From contig CM033396.1 of the NCBI GenBank assembly GCA_019426215.1, positions 33,523,154 to 33,587,153 of the forward strand: DNA of 64,000 nt. Direction: 5' to 3'. The position numbers and the translations under genes are program-made. The stretch is from Buddleja alternifolia. Taxonomy: Eukaryota; Streptophyta; Magnoliopsida; Lamiales; Scrophulariaceae. The notes beneath the pieces were generated by a model. The model made no database searches. It had not been told where the DNA came from and saw only the letters and a list, made by a program, of their open reading frames with translations. Position 1 is the stretch's first letter. Each line of letters begins with the position of its first letter. Positions 36,262-49,392 of the stretch are shown piece by piece.

Positions 36262-38235
36262 CGCGATTGCTGTCAGAACTAAAATAACGTGAACCGTATA
36301 ATTGGATTGACAGTAATTGGATGGTCTCAAATTCTCAATCGTGTAATGCACGAATATCCATTAAAATAGTTTTTGTGCAGTACAACATATAAAGGTGGCC
36401 TTTTTTTTGGGTACATACATTTAAAGGCGTTCAAATGTGATTTTATATTGTATTTACATCATTCATATTCTAATGTCTGAAGTTACATATATTACTATAT
36501 AATAATGTAGAGAATTTATTTTACTTTCATGAAAAATATGCAATTTGTTTGATTTCCTTTCCACGGTCGTGTTTTCTTCTTAGAAAAGAAAAGACGGTAT
36601 TCCGTATTTGTTATATCATCCACAATATATTTTTCTCCAAATGCTTTTTATTTCTACCCGTATTAGTTCCTTACATGTGGAAATATATCCTCCAATTACA
36701 ACTTTAATAAAACAACACAAAATACCATCGCAATTGATGTGACACCACTGATACAAAAGAATGTATATCTTTCGATCGACCACTATTCTATTACAATACT
36801 AATATTGTTAATATCAAATAATGTGACACCACTAATTAGATCAAATTATATATAACATAGCATTTACAATAGCAAGATATTCATGAAAAAGAAAGAAAAT
36901 ATATTTTTCATCTTTAGTCCATTTATTGTATATTTCTCCAATTTATATTTTACCAACATAAGCAGAACTAATATCAAACAAAGCCATGAGTTCTTGGAAA
37001 ATAAACAAAAAGTAATAATTAAATAGATCAAGTTGAAGTATGACATAATTATGAATTTCATAATTTTGTTATCTAAATATTTAAGAACTTACTTTAAAAT
37101 TACCAGACTTTATATACTCTAAGTTCCAAAAATATCTTATAGTAAACACTAGCCCCTTCACCATAACACTATTTGATGTCAATTATTGCACATTATGCCG
37201 ACATTGATCCCAACACAAATAAATTTAATCAAACAACCGCTTATTTGCACTTGCTCAATTAAAAAATTTAGTGTGTTTTGATTGAAAAATTTAAAATATT
37301 CTAAATTATAATGTATAGATTGGAAAAATTTTGTTCAATTTTTTTCCCTAATCAAAGCAATTTTGTTAGAATCCTAATGAGACAAACCATGCCCCCATAC
37401 ATTACCATCATTGTCCTAAACAATAATTTGACAATCACTATACATAAAGATCAACATTATTAAAGATCAAAAAGAAAAAAAAAAGATCAACATTATTAAA
37501 GTACTATCAAAGTAAGCTAAAGAAAATCAAATTTAATATTAACATATCCTTAACAAAATCAATCGTCACGTGTACTTGGGCTGCTAAAAATTCGACCTCA
37601 ATCTTTGTAAATAAAAACTGAGGTTTAGAACGGCGATGATAGGTGTTAAAGCTCAAAGTTAACACGTTGATAGATTCTTAGTAATCATCATTTTTAATAA
37701 TAATTAATTGTACAAAAAATCGGAGTTAATTAATTAGGTGCGTTGGTTCTTTTGGCCGAAAGGATAAGAGACTTTTGTTTGGGGAAAGTTGATCCTCCAA
37801 GAGTAGGGGACCAAAATCAGGTTTATTTGCAGATGCCACGTTAATGATTCTTTTTAAAGGTTTAATTCCTAATGTGCAAAAACTAGTAATTGTATATGTA
37901 TATATATCATCACTAGAGTTGTCACACTAGGATAGAACATAAGAAAAGAGAGATTTTTTTTTTTTTGAAATAGATTGCATATGATGAAATGGATATGTAT
38001 ACATCATAACGTTGAGGCATGCTACATTGTATGTTATAGTTCACCTACCTATTTCTTTCATATTCAATATATATTATATACATTATGTACTATATAATAT
38101 ACTTGACCAGTTTGGCAATACCTTTCACACTCGATCCCGAGATCACTCGACTCTAAACTTTATATATATATATATAATGCACAATCAGTTTTACAATATC
38201 CAACTAATTAATCATGAGTAGAGTTACTGAAAAAA
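36262..38235. other. AT-rich intergenic DNA, nothing recognised
   Basis: No gene, RNA or element with intact ends is visible. A short direct repeat AGATCAACATTATTAAAG occurs twice around 37450 and 37483. Open frames here are short and lack any recognisable motif. Confidence 0.5.
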
Positions 38236-38239
38236 AGAT

Positions 38240-39939
38240 GGATATTAGTGATAGTGACAACGTCATGTTGTCATTAATCGCAATTTTTTAGCGACAAGAG
38301 TTTTTATTTTATTACAAAAATAGTGTTTACATATTTAATAGTGACAAGATTTGTGTGGAAGTTTTTTTTTGTGTGTGTGTGTGTGTGTGATTTTATAGAA
38401 GTTATCACTCTTAACAATTGATGACAAAGCAATTGTTGTCATTAGTGACAATTAATGACAAAGAAAATATTGTCATTATTGACAATTAATTACATAGCTT
38501 TAGTGATAATTTAGTAACAACAATTATAATTATCACGGGCTAATTGCAATTTACCTTCCTGTGAAACATCGGAATTGCAAAAACAAACAAAAAAAAGAAC
38601 CGCAAAACAAAAAAGGTCAATTTAACTCCCTAAGTAAATTTTAATAAAGCACACTGCCTCCCTACACGTATTTGAGCAATTTTTAACAATATAAAGACTA
38701 AGATACCCTTATCTCCAAAAGGTAATTACACCATACTTTCTATTTTATTTCAATTTTTTATTATTTTAAATTTAATTCTTCATTTTCTTTTTTTCCCCAT
38801 CTTCTTCTCAAAACTCAAACCCTAATACACTTTGCACTCACCACCACCATCGCCCTCCCCAGCATCCACCCCGTCGCACCACAGCCAAATGGTCAGGAAC
38901 CACTCCATCCCTCGCAAGCTACCATCATCGTTGCCGCCGCAAGCTGCCATGGCCGCTACTCTGCAAGCAACCCCGCCACCACCGCGCCCTGGCAAGCACA
39001 GCCTAATATGCAAATCACACTTTCTGTTACCCTTGAACAATCAACTAGCCGCCCAGGTCGCCGTCGCCCTCAACACCGCCCAGGTCACCGTTGCCTGCTT
39101 ATACCCGGCCAACCTGTTTCGTCGCCGCTACTACGACCCTCCTCAACCACATTTCATCTCCGTCGTCGCTACTCTACCACTGTTGCCAGATCCGCAGCCT
39201 CTCTTGCTCGAACACCATCGTCATCACCGCCGTCATCATCGCCTGTCGCCACCATCATCATCGCCGTCTGCCCTACACTCCCCAGCCACAGCCACCGCCG
39301 TCTGGTTCTACCCGGTGTTCAGGCTTCTTCATAGTGTGTATATACATATATACAAAATATAAATATATACATAAATAAACATATATTTCGTATATATAAA
39401 TATAATAAGTTTATATTAATAGGTATATTAATTATAAAAATTAAAATAATACATATAAAATAAATTTATATAACAGGATAAAAATGGACCATCCATCTCT
39501 ATAAAAATGAATGATTGATATTAATTTTATCAAATAAGATATATTTGTTTAATCTCAACCGTTGATATCTATCAATTAGATCTAATGGTTATTAGATAGG
39601 GGTAAAATGGTTTTATTAAGGCAAGAATATCATAGCCACTCTCAAAATGTGCGAGTGGCGCGTGTAGAGAGTTTAGTTGCTTCATTACTTTTTATATTGG
39701 GAGTTAAATTGACCTTTTTTTGTTTCGCGGGGTTTTTTTTTGCAATTCCGATTTTTCACAGGGAGGTAAATAGCAATTAGCCCTAATTATCACTCTATTT
39801 GTGTTATTACTAAGTTGTCCTTATATACGTGTCACTAATTGTCAATATATAATGACAATTTAGAAAAACTTTTATCTCTAAGAATCTTTATTGTGATAAA
39901 GCAAAAATTATTGTTACTCACTATATATATAGATATAAT

Positions 39940-39975
<36 letters not shown>

Positions 39976-40023
39976 ACAATTTTAGTTAACATTTTGTTAC
40001 TAATATTATTTTTTGTTGTAGTG
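38240..40023. mobile_element. CACTA-like relic hosting a MULE
   Basis: The right end reads TTTTTTGTTGTAGTG; its reverse complement CACTACAACAAAAAA is a typical CACTA terminus. Both sides of the MULE are full of subterminal words such as TAGTGACAA, ATTGTCATTA and TTGTCACTA. The left terminus is not found. A TA microsatellite occupies about 39935-39973. Confidence 0.5.
38537..39783. mobile_element. 1247-bp MULE with GC-rich core, 10-bp TSD
   Basis: The ends are GGGCTAATTGCAATTTACCT and, from the right, GGGCTAATTGCTATTTACCT. The inverted repeat extends about 100 bp (GGAATTGCAAAAA, then GGTCAATTTAACTCCC). Direct repeats TAATTATCAC flank it at 38527-38536 and 39784-39793. The core (38820-39320) is GC-rich with CCACCACC and CGCCGTC runs and a 176-codon open frame (38832-39362). 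That frame is low-complexity and has no recognisable domain, so I do not call it a gene. Confidence 0.9.
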
Positions 40024-42350
40024 AGTTAGGATATGTATTTTGTGATTGATCATTCTGTTTCGCGCATACATCAATTAGATGTTTAGTGTAATTCACTTAA
40101 TTATCACGTAATTAGTTTAAATTTGACAAAATCCGATTTGGCTAGAATTTTCCATATATATATACACACAAACCATTTACTAGGGAAGATTTTGGTTACA
40201 TATAATGCAAACAAATAATACAGAACTACGAAATAATGACGCCCTTGTAATATTCCTCACCCTCGACGATGAATATCACAAAATCCCATGGACTTCTGCA
40301 GCCTCATAAGTTTTAAATTATATACCCTTAATGTACATTTATGAGAAAATAAATAATAAATTGCAACAAATATTCAAAGTGCTGATGAAATATATTCAGG
40401 ATAGAGTTAGCTACAAGTTTTTCAAGCACACAAAATACAGAGGAAGTTATACGCACACCATTCGATCTAGAAAACATGGCGCACAGTTTACCCTCAATTC
40501 AGCATAAAACTTATTAATTATATGGAAATTCTTGATTTGTATTAGGCAAATAGAATAACGAGGGATGATTATATTCGATAATTCTTGTCCTACTAAGAGA
40601 CAATATCCTAGTTTTAAGGATATTATGATAAGAACAACTTAATTATCATGAAGTGACTATATAATTACACTTTGTCAAGCACATCTTCGACAAGGTTTGG
40701 TCCACAAAAATAGCTCTCCCTCTCCATCCAAATTTTCAAACAGGATTCGATAATAAGTTTGAAATAATTATGATAGAAACATTGGCAATATTGAATATCT
40801 TTACAATATTATTCTCAAAAATAGTAGTTGATAGTTACAAGTGTCCTATTATTACTATAAATAACATGTGACTTTTAGAAACAATTAAGTTAAGTTTAAG
40901 AATTATAGTTATGGCCAATCCCATCTCGGCAACCAAGCGAGGCCTTCAAGAAAGAAGACGTTTTAAAATAAAATGTCAATAAAGACTTTCACATGCCTTC
41001 AAAAAACAGATAAATAGCTGGTTGTGAGAAATTGACAGATATAGAGTCTGAGAAATATGACAAGTTAACTATCAACCTGCCATGCTAGCATTTATACTCT
41101 TCATGTCAGACCTCTTCTATTGAGTCTTATAGCTTATTTTCATGTGAGGAATCAGCCGTGGTAATTCTAGAAATCTGAAACTGAAATCACGATATGACGA
41201 CTTTGTTTGGTTTCTTATGGGGGTGTTTGTGGTAGGATTATTTCGTGAGAAAATTTAATGCGATGGGAGTTGTGTGTGTGTGTATATATATATATGTTTT
41301 TTATTTTTTTTTCTGTGGGAATGCGCTTGGTTTACTTAGTTACACATGATATTTGGGTGACTTTTTAGTGAGATTGTGCTTGAGTGGGACAAATGCTACT
41401 GTACCAGTCAAATCGTTTAATCATGTAAGTTTTTATTTAAAAATATTGGGCTTATAATTAGTTAATTATTGAAAGGGGTTAATGTAATTAATAACTATAT
41501 GTGTATATATATATGTAGTAAATTTACATTTAATCTATCTATCTATCTAATCTAATCTATCTATCTATCTAACCTAACCTTTATATAAATGTGTGAATAA
41601 TTTATTTGTTTGTTCCATTGTGAAAAGACTTTCATACCCTTGAATTTAAAATTGTTGTAGTAGGTGGAAACTATTTAATTAATTACCAATAAAAGAAAAA
41701 AGAAACCTATGGGTAATAGGACAACATTCAAGATAAAGAAAAAAAATACATTTCTACTTTGTTTAAAACACAAAGCAGTTCCCATAAAAGTTAGGAGACT
41801 CAAATTCTTGCACTAAACTAATTAGCTGACAAACATACGATTGACAAACGCATGATAAACTGATGAGGCCCACATCACGGTTAGTTTTACTTACTATGCA
41901 ATATGTTTAGTTTTCTTACAATGCAATATGGTAAGTTTTGAGGACGTTTTTGTCAAAACACACAAACTCTAAGGGGCAAATAAGTCAACTGACAATACAT
42001 ATAGTTCCCTTCCATGAATCAAGAGTGCAAGGTTCCATCTCTTATGTGGATTAATTATCAATTGAATTTAGGATAATCGAGGCTCTTTTCAACGTTACGA
42101 CATATAAAAATATGGAGCTACAAATTATATTTTCATCATTATTATTGAAAACATTGGGAGGACGAAAGAAATAAATAACTTGTATGGATCTCATGGAAGA
42201 AAAAAAATAGTGAAAAATAGTAAAGATGTGTAGATTAATGATCATATACATGATCATGCTAAACGAATAATATTATTCTTAAAAAAGATCATTTTTATAT
42301 TCAAATAAAATAAATAGTGCATATGCTTAAACACGTCCTAAATATAAAAG
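40024..42350. other. AT-rich intergenic DNA with simple repeats
   Basis: The only clear structure is simple sequence: TG/TA runs at 41272-41295 and an (ATCT)n stretch at 41531-41580. No gene supported. Confidence 0.45.
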
Positions 42351-42353
42351 TTG

Positions 42354-42446
42354 TAATAATAATAATAATAAAATAATAATAATAATAATAATAACAATAA
42401 CAACAACAACAATAATAACAATAATAATAATAGTAATAATAATAAG
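42354..42446. repeat. (AAT)n microsatellite
   Basis: About 90 bp of ATA/AAT triplets with AAC interruptions (ACAATAACAACAAC). Confidence 0.9.
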
Positions 42447-43014
42447 AATAATAATATTGATTAAGTAAAAAAAATTATTAATATTAAATTGTTTTGTATA
42501 CATAAAATAATTATTTAAGTCTCAATATTATTTAAAAAGATTTAGACAATATGTTTAAACAAATTAATTGTATGTGAGAAGTATAACAAAAATATTATAG
42601 AGTGATTAATTGTTATTAATGTTAGATTATTATTTATTTCAAAGAGTAGTTTAGAATCTGAAAAAAAAAGGTTCATTTAAGAAGTAAAACTTTAGTTTGG
42701 CATGTTCGAGAAAAAAGTAAAAATTATACGACACGTGTAATATTACATTTGATGGAAATATTTTTGGTTAGATTTTTCACTTATCTTGTTACACTCATCC
42801 GTCAATTGACAATATCTTATTTTTCTATCATTTCATGATTCGACCCGATCGATTGCTTTCCTAATATTTTGAGAATCTCTTATAATGAGTAACATCAATA
42901 TGTTGATAATTTACATCCTAATCCGCTTTCTTGTTAATCTCTAATTCTTTTGTCCCATTAACATTCTTGAAATAATTAAATGTATCCTCATCATCTTGTT
43001 CTTTCCTTGAATTT

Positions 43015-43070
43015 GGGGACCAAATTCTCTTAAGGAGGGGAGATAATTTTAGTGGTATCAGAGCTCCGGC
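43015..43070 (+). promoter_or_regulatory. LTR retrotransposon primer-site relic
   Basis: GGGGACCAAATTCTCTTAAG followed by GAGGGGAGATAATTTTAG and then TGGTATCAGAGC (from 43053) is the layout of an LTR 3' end joined to an iMet primer site. Downstream sequence to about 43670 may be eroded gag but shows no usable frame. No matching second LTR was established. Confidence 0.5.
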
Positions 43071-44139
43071 TTGGGGTTCTGTAGACAGCAACATGACATG
43101 TGCATCATCATTCTATGTTATATGTTGGCATAATTGACCATCCGCGTAACATCTTAGGCAAAGCATTGCGAGTCAACAAGCACGTGTAGTAAATGATGAG
43201 CATAGTGTTCATAGAGGGGAAGGATCAGCTGACTTAGAGTCTCATCAAAGTTAATATTGAGGATGATATTAGTGCTTCCTCAGAATTACCAGTTGTACGC
43301 TCAAAAAATTTCATCTTTTAAATTACATCTTTTTGGATGTTTACTAGAGACAACTCCTATTACCCTAGGCTATATCAAGATAGGTTCCTCAGTCCGACAT
43401 AACATAGCGACATTTTACGTAAAGAAGCCGAGTGTGTTCGATGAAGAATGACACGTGCCACTCATTTCCACAGCAATCAGTTTCATGAGGTCAATGAGGA
43501 TATGCAGGTTTTGGCCAGGCGATTTTGCAATACGATATCTCAAGAATGCAGTTCAGACGTAGCTTCTTTGTGAGATGAAAGCCACAACTACATGGAGATA
43601 AGAATAAGCATTTTTGCTGGTACAAGCAAGGATGCACTTGAAGATCCCACTAAGTATAAAGTTTCGTAAAGGAAGAACCTAGCATTGGAGATGAGAACAA
43701 GTTGACACATACAGTTGATATATTGTACTGGAAACTCCTAGAGACGTGCAAATGCGATCCTGTATGAACCGAAGCAAGTAAGATCTTATGTCCCCAAACC
43801 AAGTTAAGTTCTTTACTATTGACAATTGTCGTTTTTGAAACTTTTGCCGATTATAAGTACTTGGACGATCTCTTGGAAATCTTTTGAGCATCAATCCATC
43901 GTGTCTTTCATAAACGTTTATTACTTCATGATTATTAACATTCAAAGCACTTTCCCATTATATCGTAATCATTATTGATCCTTCTTGATGACTCGGTTTG
44001 CATTTGTTATTCTTTATTCTAGAAACTTTTAATCGTTGGCAATTTTTGTCCATTGGCTTTCGTTAACCGCTTACACTCTACATTTCATGATATCACCATT
44101 CTTTAGTACCCATTGGAATTCTCAGCATTTGTGAACTAT

Positions 44140-44535
44140 TCTATTCAAGCTTAAGCTTTCTCTCAAGGACCACACATGGTGCTTCCAATATCATCTAGGG
44201 ACCAATGATCTCATGCTGGAATTTTATATTGTCCATTCGTTGGAGCCTTATATTTTCTTTGCAAGTTTGAAGTGTCTCTTGATTACCTCTCAAATGCTAT
44301 ACTCGATTATAGTCTCTATTCTTGGGGGCCGAATTCAATGATATACATTTGAGGACTCTTTTATTTGAGCTTGAAATTTCTCCCAAACCCTTTGTGCATT
44401 GTTCCCATTGTCACCTGAGTATCAATGGTCTTGAGTTGAAAACTCTATCTTGTCAATTAATTGGAGTCCTATATTGTCTTCACAAATTTGCAACGTCTCT
44501 TGATTATCAATCTGTACTTCTATCTATGTCATTGT
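44140..44535. repeat. Diverged tandem duplication, about 195-bp unit
   Basis: Two successive blocks share landmarks in the same order: TTGAGCTTGAAATTTCTC-like start, ATCAATGGTCTTGAG/CCAATGATCTCATG, GGAGTCCTATATTGTCTTC/GGAGCCTTATATTTTCTTT, then GTCTCTTGATTA. The second begins at about 44338. Function unknown; no open frame spans both. Confidence 0.5.
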
Positions 44536-45953
44536 TGTGAGATTCCATCTCCCTTTCAAACTATGCATCATTTCAAATTATTATTAATCATCATTTCCCT
44601 CGTCATTGATGGCTTATGTTCATGATCGTTTATTTATTTGTTTGAATCCGCTTTCGCATCTCATTCACTTATCTTGAAAACTTTGAGCTTATACTCCTTT
44701 GCTTGAGATACATACACTCTAATCGCTCGAGTGAAATAGATCTATATTCTGAAAATACTATTTTTTTATTTAGACAATTTATTATGAGAATGTATATAAG
44801 AAGACATAAGTTAAAACTATAGTGTTCAAATGGATTAAAATTCTATATAGAGAAATATAAATTCACATGTTCCTAGAGTTTAGAATGAATAAAAAATGAA
44901 AAAATGTACGTGAAATTAAAATCAAATAAGCAATTTGAGTAAGAACATGATATGTTTTACATTTAATAATTTTAAAAGAATTCACAGTCACGAAAATATT
45001 CTTACGTATTTTCTACATTATTGGAAGAGTAATAAGACAAAAATTTAATATGTTTGTGCGAATACAAGTAAGAATGACGATGTTAATGACAATGTACAAT
45101 CAGATACTTAGGTCAATGATAATATAAATAAATATGCTAGAAAAGTAATAATATTCTTGTCAAAGTTTATTTTGCATTTCATATGCTTAGGCACATCTTA
45201 ATATATTATAACATAACAAAGATTGATTGAGGAAAAAACTCTTAATAGTAGAAAACTATTTAGTAAGAGGAAAATATTTTATATTCCTACATTGTCGAAA
45301 AGTATATATATAGACAGTGTGACTAAGAACTTAATTATGTATCAGAAGTTATACTAATAGATATGATAAAGTTCTTATATTTATAATTTCGCAGATATGA
45401 GGTGTTAAAGATAAGTTGAGAGAAAAATGAGCAACAATAAGAGTTCACTCGTCTAACATAAACTCATTTCACTCGACTTTGTTGGTCCTTTTTTGGAAAA
45501 ATTTTAAGTTTCAAATGAGCTTTAAAAATACAAAACAATAATTAGTATTTCGTAATGGATAGTCATTATTAATGTCAGATGAGTATCTTAAGTGAGTAAT
45601 TTTAGAAGAAGTTTCACTTTAACGAATAAAACTTTATTTTGAAACGTCCCACAAAAGGAAAAGAAAGTAATAACAAGATATATGGAGTATTGTAGTTGAT
45701 GCTACAGACATGGACATGTATTTTGAAAATATTTGATAAATCATTTCTTACATAAAAATATTTATTGAACTCTTTTAATTTATGTCTTTAAGGATTCATA
45801 AGTTAGAACTACAACATGCTTGAAAAAGTGAGTTATCATCTTTTATCTAGAAATTCATATATCTTGAAGTTATTAGGATGAGTGCAAAATGTACATGAAA
45901 GTTTCATATCAATGAGTACTCTTAAACAATCCGATGGTCGCACTTATTTTGCC

Positions 45954-48152
45954 TTTTTTTTTTTTTTTGGTGAAAGTAAAACTTTATACCAACGGAACTC
46001 ATTTACACAAGTCATCACAGACACCTAGAACAAATGCATCACTAATCTAGTGCCTTCACTACAAAAAGATTCACAATATATAATCCTCAAAAAACAGAAA
46101 ACAAACATAGAAGCACAAGAATTTCAACCCATATCTCCCAGAAGTGATCCCAGATAGGTAGTATCCCATTAATCCTCAAGCTCAACTCTATTTTCAATTG
46201 TATGATCACACTATCACTATTTCGAATTTTTTGTGTAAAAATGCGATTATTCTGTTCCTCCCACACTCTATAAATTAGTCCTGCTATACAAGCCCGGACT
46301 ATATTCTGTCTGTACCTCCAGGTTTTAAAAGCATATAGGAGCCATCTTTTCCATCTTGCTAACTGCAGAGGATAAGTTCCTACCCCCAGCCATTCCATAG
46401 TCTTGGCAACAACTTGTTGTACCCAGCTACACATAAAGAACAAGTGCCCTAGAGTCTCATTCTCCAATCCACACAACACACAAGTCCTATCAGGCATAGT
46501 TATAAATGAACTCAATCTATCTCTTGTTAGTATCCTTTGGTGTAAAACAAGCCACAAAATAAACTAATGCTTTGGAATATTAAATTTTTCCAAGCCAAAT
46601 TAGCAAACCTGAAAGTAGTTGACTCTCCTTTTAACCATTCATACCCACTACGCATTGTGTATTTCTTTGATGGTGTAGCTTGCCACTGGTTGTTAACATA
46701 ACCCAAACTCAAAATCCTCTTCACCTTATCCAATCTTTTCCACATCCAACTGCTGTCTTGTGGAGGGGAGTACGCCCAAAATCCAGTCTCTTTTAAATAG
46801 ATTGACCCTATCCATTTAACCCAGAGAGAGTCCTTCTTTTGAGATAATGCCCATATCTGCTTACCAACTGAAGCTATATTCCATAATTTGCAACTTTTGA
46901 AGTTCAAACCACCATTTTTCTTCTTTGTACAGATAGTGTCCCAGCTAATTAGCGCAGGTTTATGCTGACCTTCTTTCCTACTCCACAAGAAATCTCTGCA
47001 TTTACTCTCTATTTGCTTCACAATAGATTGAGGGAGGATAAAAATATTTGACCACTAGGTATGCAGAGCTAACAAAACTGAGTTTACCAACTGAGCTCTC
47101 CCAGCATAGGAAAGGTTCCTTGAAGCCCATCTAGCCAATTTACTTGTAATCCTATCCACCAGTACAAGGCAATCCATTTTTGTCCATTTTGTAGGGGATA
47201 AGGGAACACCCAGGTATCTCAACGGAAACATCCCTTCATTAAACCTGGTAAGTGTGATCATTTCCTTCTTACTCTCTTCTGAAACTCCTCTGATATAGAT
47301 ATTGGACTTTCCGAGATTTGCATACAACCCAGTTGTTTGAGAAAAGCACTGAAAAGCATCCCACACCACCTTCACTGAGTTCTTATTTGCTTTGCAAAAG
47401 AGCATTAAGTCATCTGCAAAGCAAATATTAGCTAATTTCAACTGCTTACAAGCAGGATGATATCGAAAGGCACTATCCTGGGTAGCCACTTTTAACTTCC
47501 TGGTTAAGTACTCCATGACCAATACAAAAAGCAAAGGAGATATTGGATCCCCCTGCCTTAAACCCCTCTTGCCCAGAAAGAAACCATTATTTTCTCCATT
47601 CAGCACAACTGAAAATGAAGTCGTTTGCACACACTCCATCACCCAGGCAGTGAACCTCTGAGGTATTCTCAATCCATCCAATAACTCCTTGAGAAATCCC
47701 CACTCAACTAAGTCATAGGCTTTCTTGATATCGATTTTCATTAAACATCTTAGAGATGCATTCTGGCTGTTGTACAATTTAATAAGTTCTTGACTTATCA
47801 AAACATTATCTATGATTGTCCGCCTCTGCACAAATGCTCCTTGGTCCTCATTGACCAGATTTGGTAATACTGCTGCCAATCTTTTTGTTAGGAGTTTTGA
47901 AATACACTTGTACAGTGTGTTGCAGCAAGCAATTGGCCTGTAGTCGCTAGCCACTATTGGATTATCCACCTTTGGGATCAAAGCCAAAAGTGTGCAATTA
48001 ATCAGATTGAGTAACTTCCCATGTTTAAAGAAGTCTAAAATAGCCTCTGTCACATCTTCCCCCACCACACCCCAGGTTGCTTTAAAGAACCCACTTCCAA
48101 ATCCATCTGGCCCTGGACTCTTGGTTGAGCAGATACTAAACATAGCCTCTTT
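45954..48152 (-). mobile_element. L1-type LINE, 5'-truncated, 13-bp TSD
   Basis: Minus-strand element with its poly(A) tail (poly-T at 45954-45969 on plus) and the second ORF truncated at its 5' end. It is flanked by CACTTATTTTGCC at 45941-45953 and 48153-48165, a perfect target-site duplication as left by target-primed reverse transcription. Confidence 0.95.
46087..47021 (-). pseudogene. C-terminal part of LINE ORF2 (zinc-binding domain region)
   Basis: The frames 47021-46527 and 46557-46087 contain CRDFLWSRKEGQHKPALISW and CVLCGLENETLGHLFFMCSW. The latter supplies the C-x2-C...H...C ligands of the zf-RVT domain at the end of plant L1 ORF2. A frameshift near 46540 and a break near 47040 separate it from the RT. 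Confidence 0.85.
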
Positions 48153-48155
48153 CAC
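47055..48155 (-). pseudogene. LINE reverse transcriptase, 5'-truncated
   Basis: Uninterrupted 366-codon frame. Visible blocks in order are STKSPGPDGFGSGFFKATWG, LIPKVDNPIVASDYRPIACC, KIDIKKAYDLVEWGFL (first catalytic Asp), GLRQGDPISPLLFVLVMEYL, and ICFADDLMLFC with the FADD catalytic pair. The endonuclease domain is missing because the insertion is truncated at position 48152. The catalytic residues are intact but the copy cannot move by itself. Confidence 0.9.
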
Positions 48156-48165
48156 TTATTTTGCC

Positions 48166-48675
48166 ATTATCATATAGAAATATGAAAATAGATATTATAT
48201 TGATCCCTATATTAATAGAAATAATTATAGGGGAAAAATGAATCTACTTATTTGCATATAAGTAAGAAAAAACTATGCTAATGATAAATTAGAAAGGAAA
48301 CACAGCTAGCTTCTTGATCATGCTAGAAATTAATACTGTTTTTTAAAAAAAAATTATTACTTCGACGAATGTATAAAGAAATATTTTCATAATTCTTAAT
48401 TTAAGTTATTTTATCATTAAAAGACAACGTGCGTTGCACTTGATTCTTTCTAGTAATATATAAAAATATTTACATATTATATAAAATATTTATATGTATA
48501 TAATCGTTATATATCTATATATATAACATATATAAGTATCGACATGTATGAATGTAAATTTATACAAATATTTAATGTAAATTAATTTTTTTAATTATTT
48601 TAAATTTACAAGAAATTAATATAAAAATATACGATTATTATTCTTATATAATCATATACGTATGTAATCTAATTC

Positions 48676-48719
<44 letters not shown>

Positions 48720-49057
48720 TCTTATATAAGTGAGAGGAGTCTCTAGTAACCACCTTGGGTGTCAAATTTTGGTGAAGCCATTTTGATTCCAACAATTTGA
48801 CAAGTGTTCCAAGAACGTTTTGATATACTTCATCTCTTATATTCTTTTAATTTTTACTTTCGCTTTCTTATTTTTTCTCTCACATTCTATCTCATCCCAC
48901 ACGTTCTCTTGCTTTATATATCTTCTCTCATATTTCGTTCATTCTTATGTAAAACTTAAATATCAGGCTATTTTATTTTATATTAATTGATTTTACTCAA
49001 CCATGTTTTTAATTTTTTTTCCTTTTTCACACGCATAGAGTGTACAACCATAACAAT

Positions 49058-49088
<31 letters not shown>

Positions 49089-49380
49089 ATATTTCTTTAT
49101 TTATTAGCTATTTCTTAATAAATAATAAAGAATAAATATGTACTTATATATATAATGTGTATTGGGAAATATTAATTTTGTATGTTAATATATATACATA
49201 TACATATATATATATATATATATATTATGATTAAACATGTAAGAATAAATGAATAATATTTACGTTCTTGTAATTTATTTACCAACTCACCGGCCGGTGA
49301 ATAGATATATTTTAAATCGAGCTTCGCTTGTTAAAGAGCTCGAGACGAGCTCTAATTGAGTTGGCTCGGCTTGTGCGCCC
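48166..49380. other. AT-rich intergenic DNA with (AT)n and (GT)n microsatellites
   Basis: Microsatellites at 48683-48717 (AT), 49050-49090 (GT then AT) and 49199-49225 (AT). The segment 49310-49370 has GAGCTCGAGACGAGCTC, an imperfect palindrome. No gene seen. Confidence 0.45.
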
Positions 49381-49392
49381 CCCCCCCCCCGA

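Noticed and set aside
36864..37061. 65-codon hydrophobic frame on minus
   Set aside because: AT-rich sequence gives Leu/Ile/Phe-rich frames by chance; no support from context.
38832..39378. 176-codon frame plus two overlapping frames
   Set aside because: Ser/Pro/His-rich composition from CACC repeats, three frames open together; listed as a Pack-MULE question but not as a gene.
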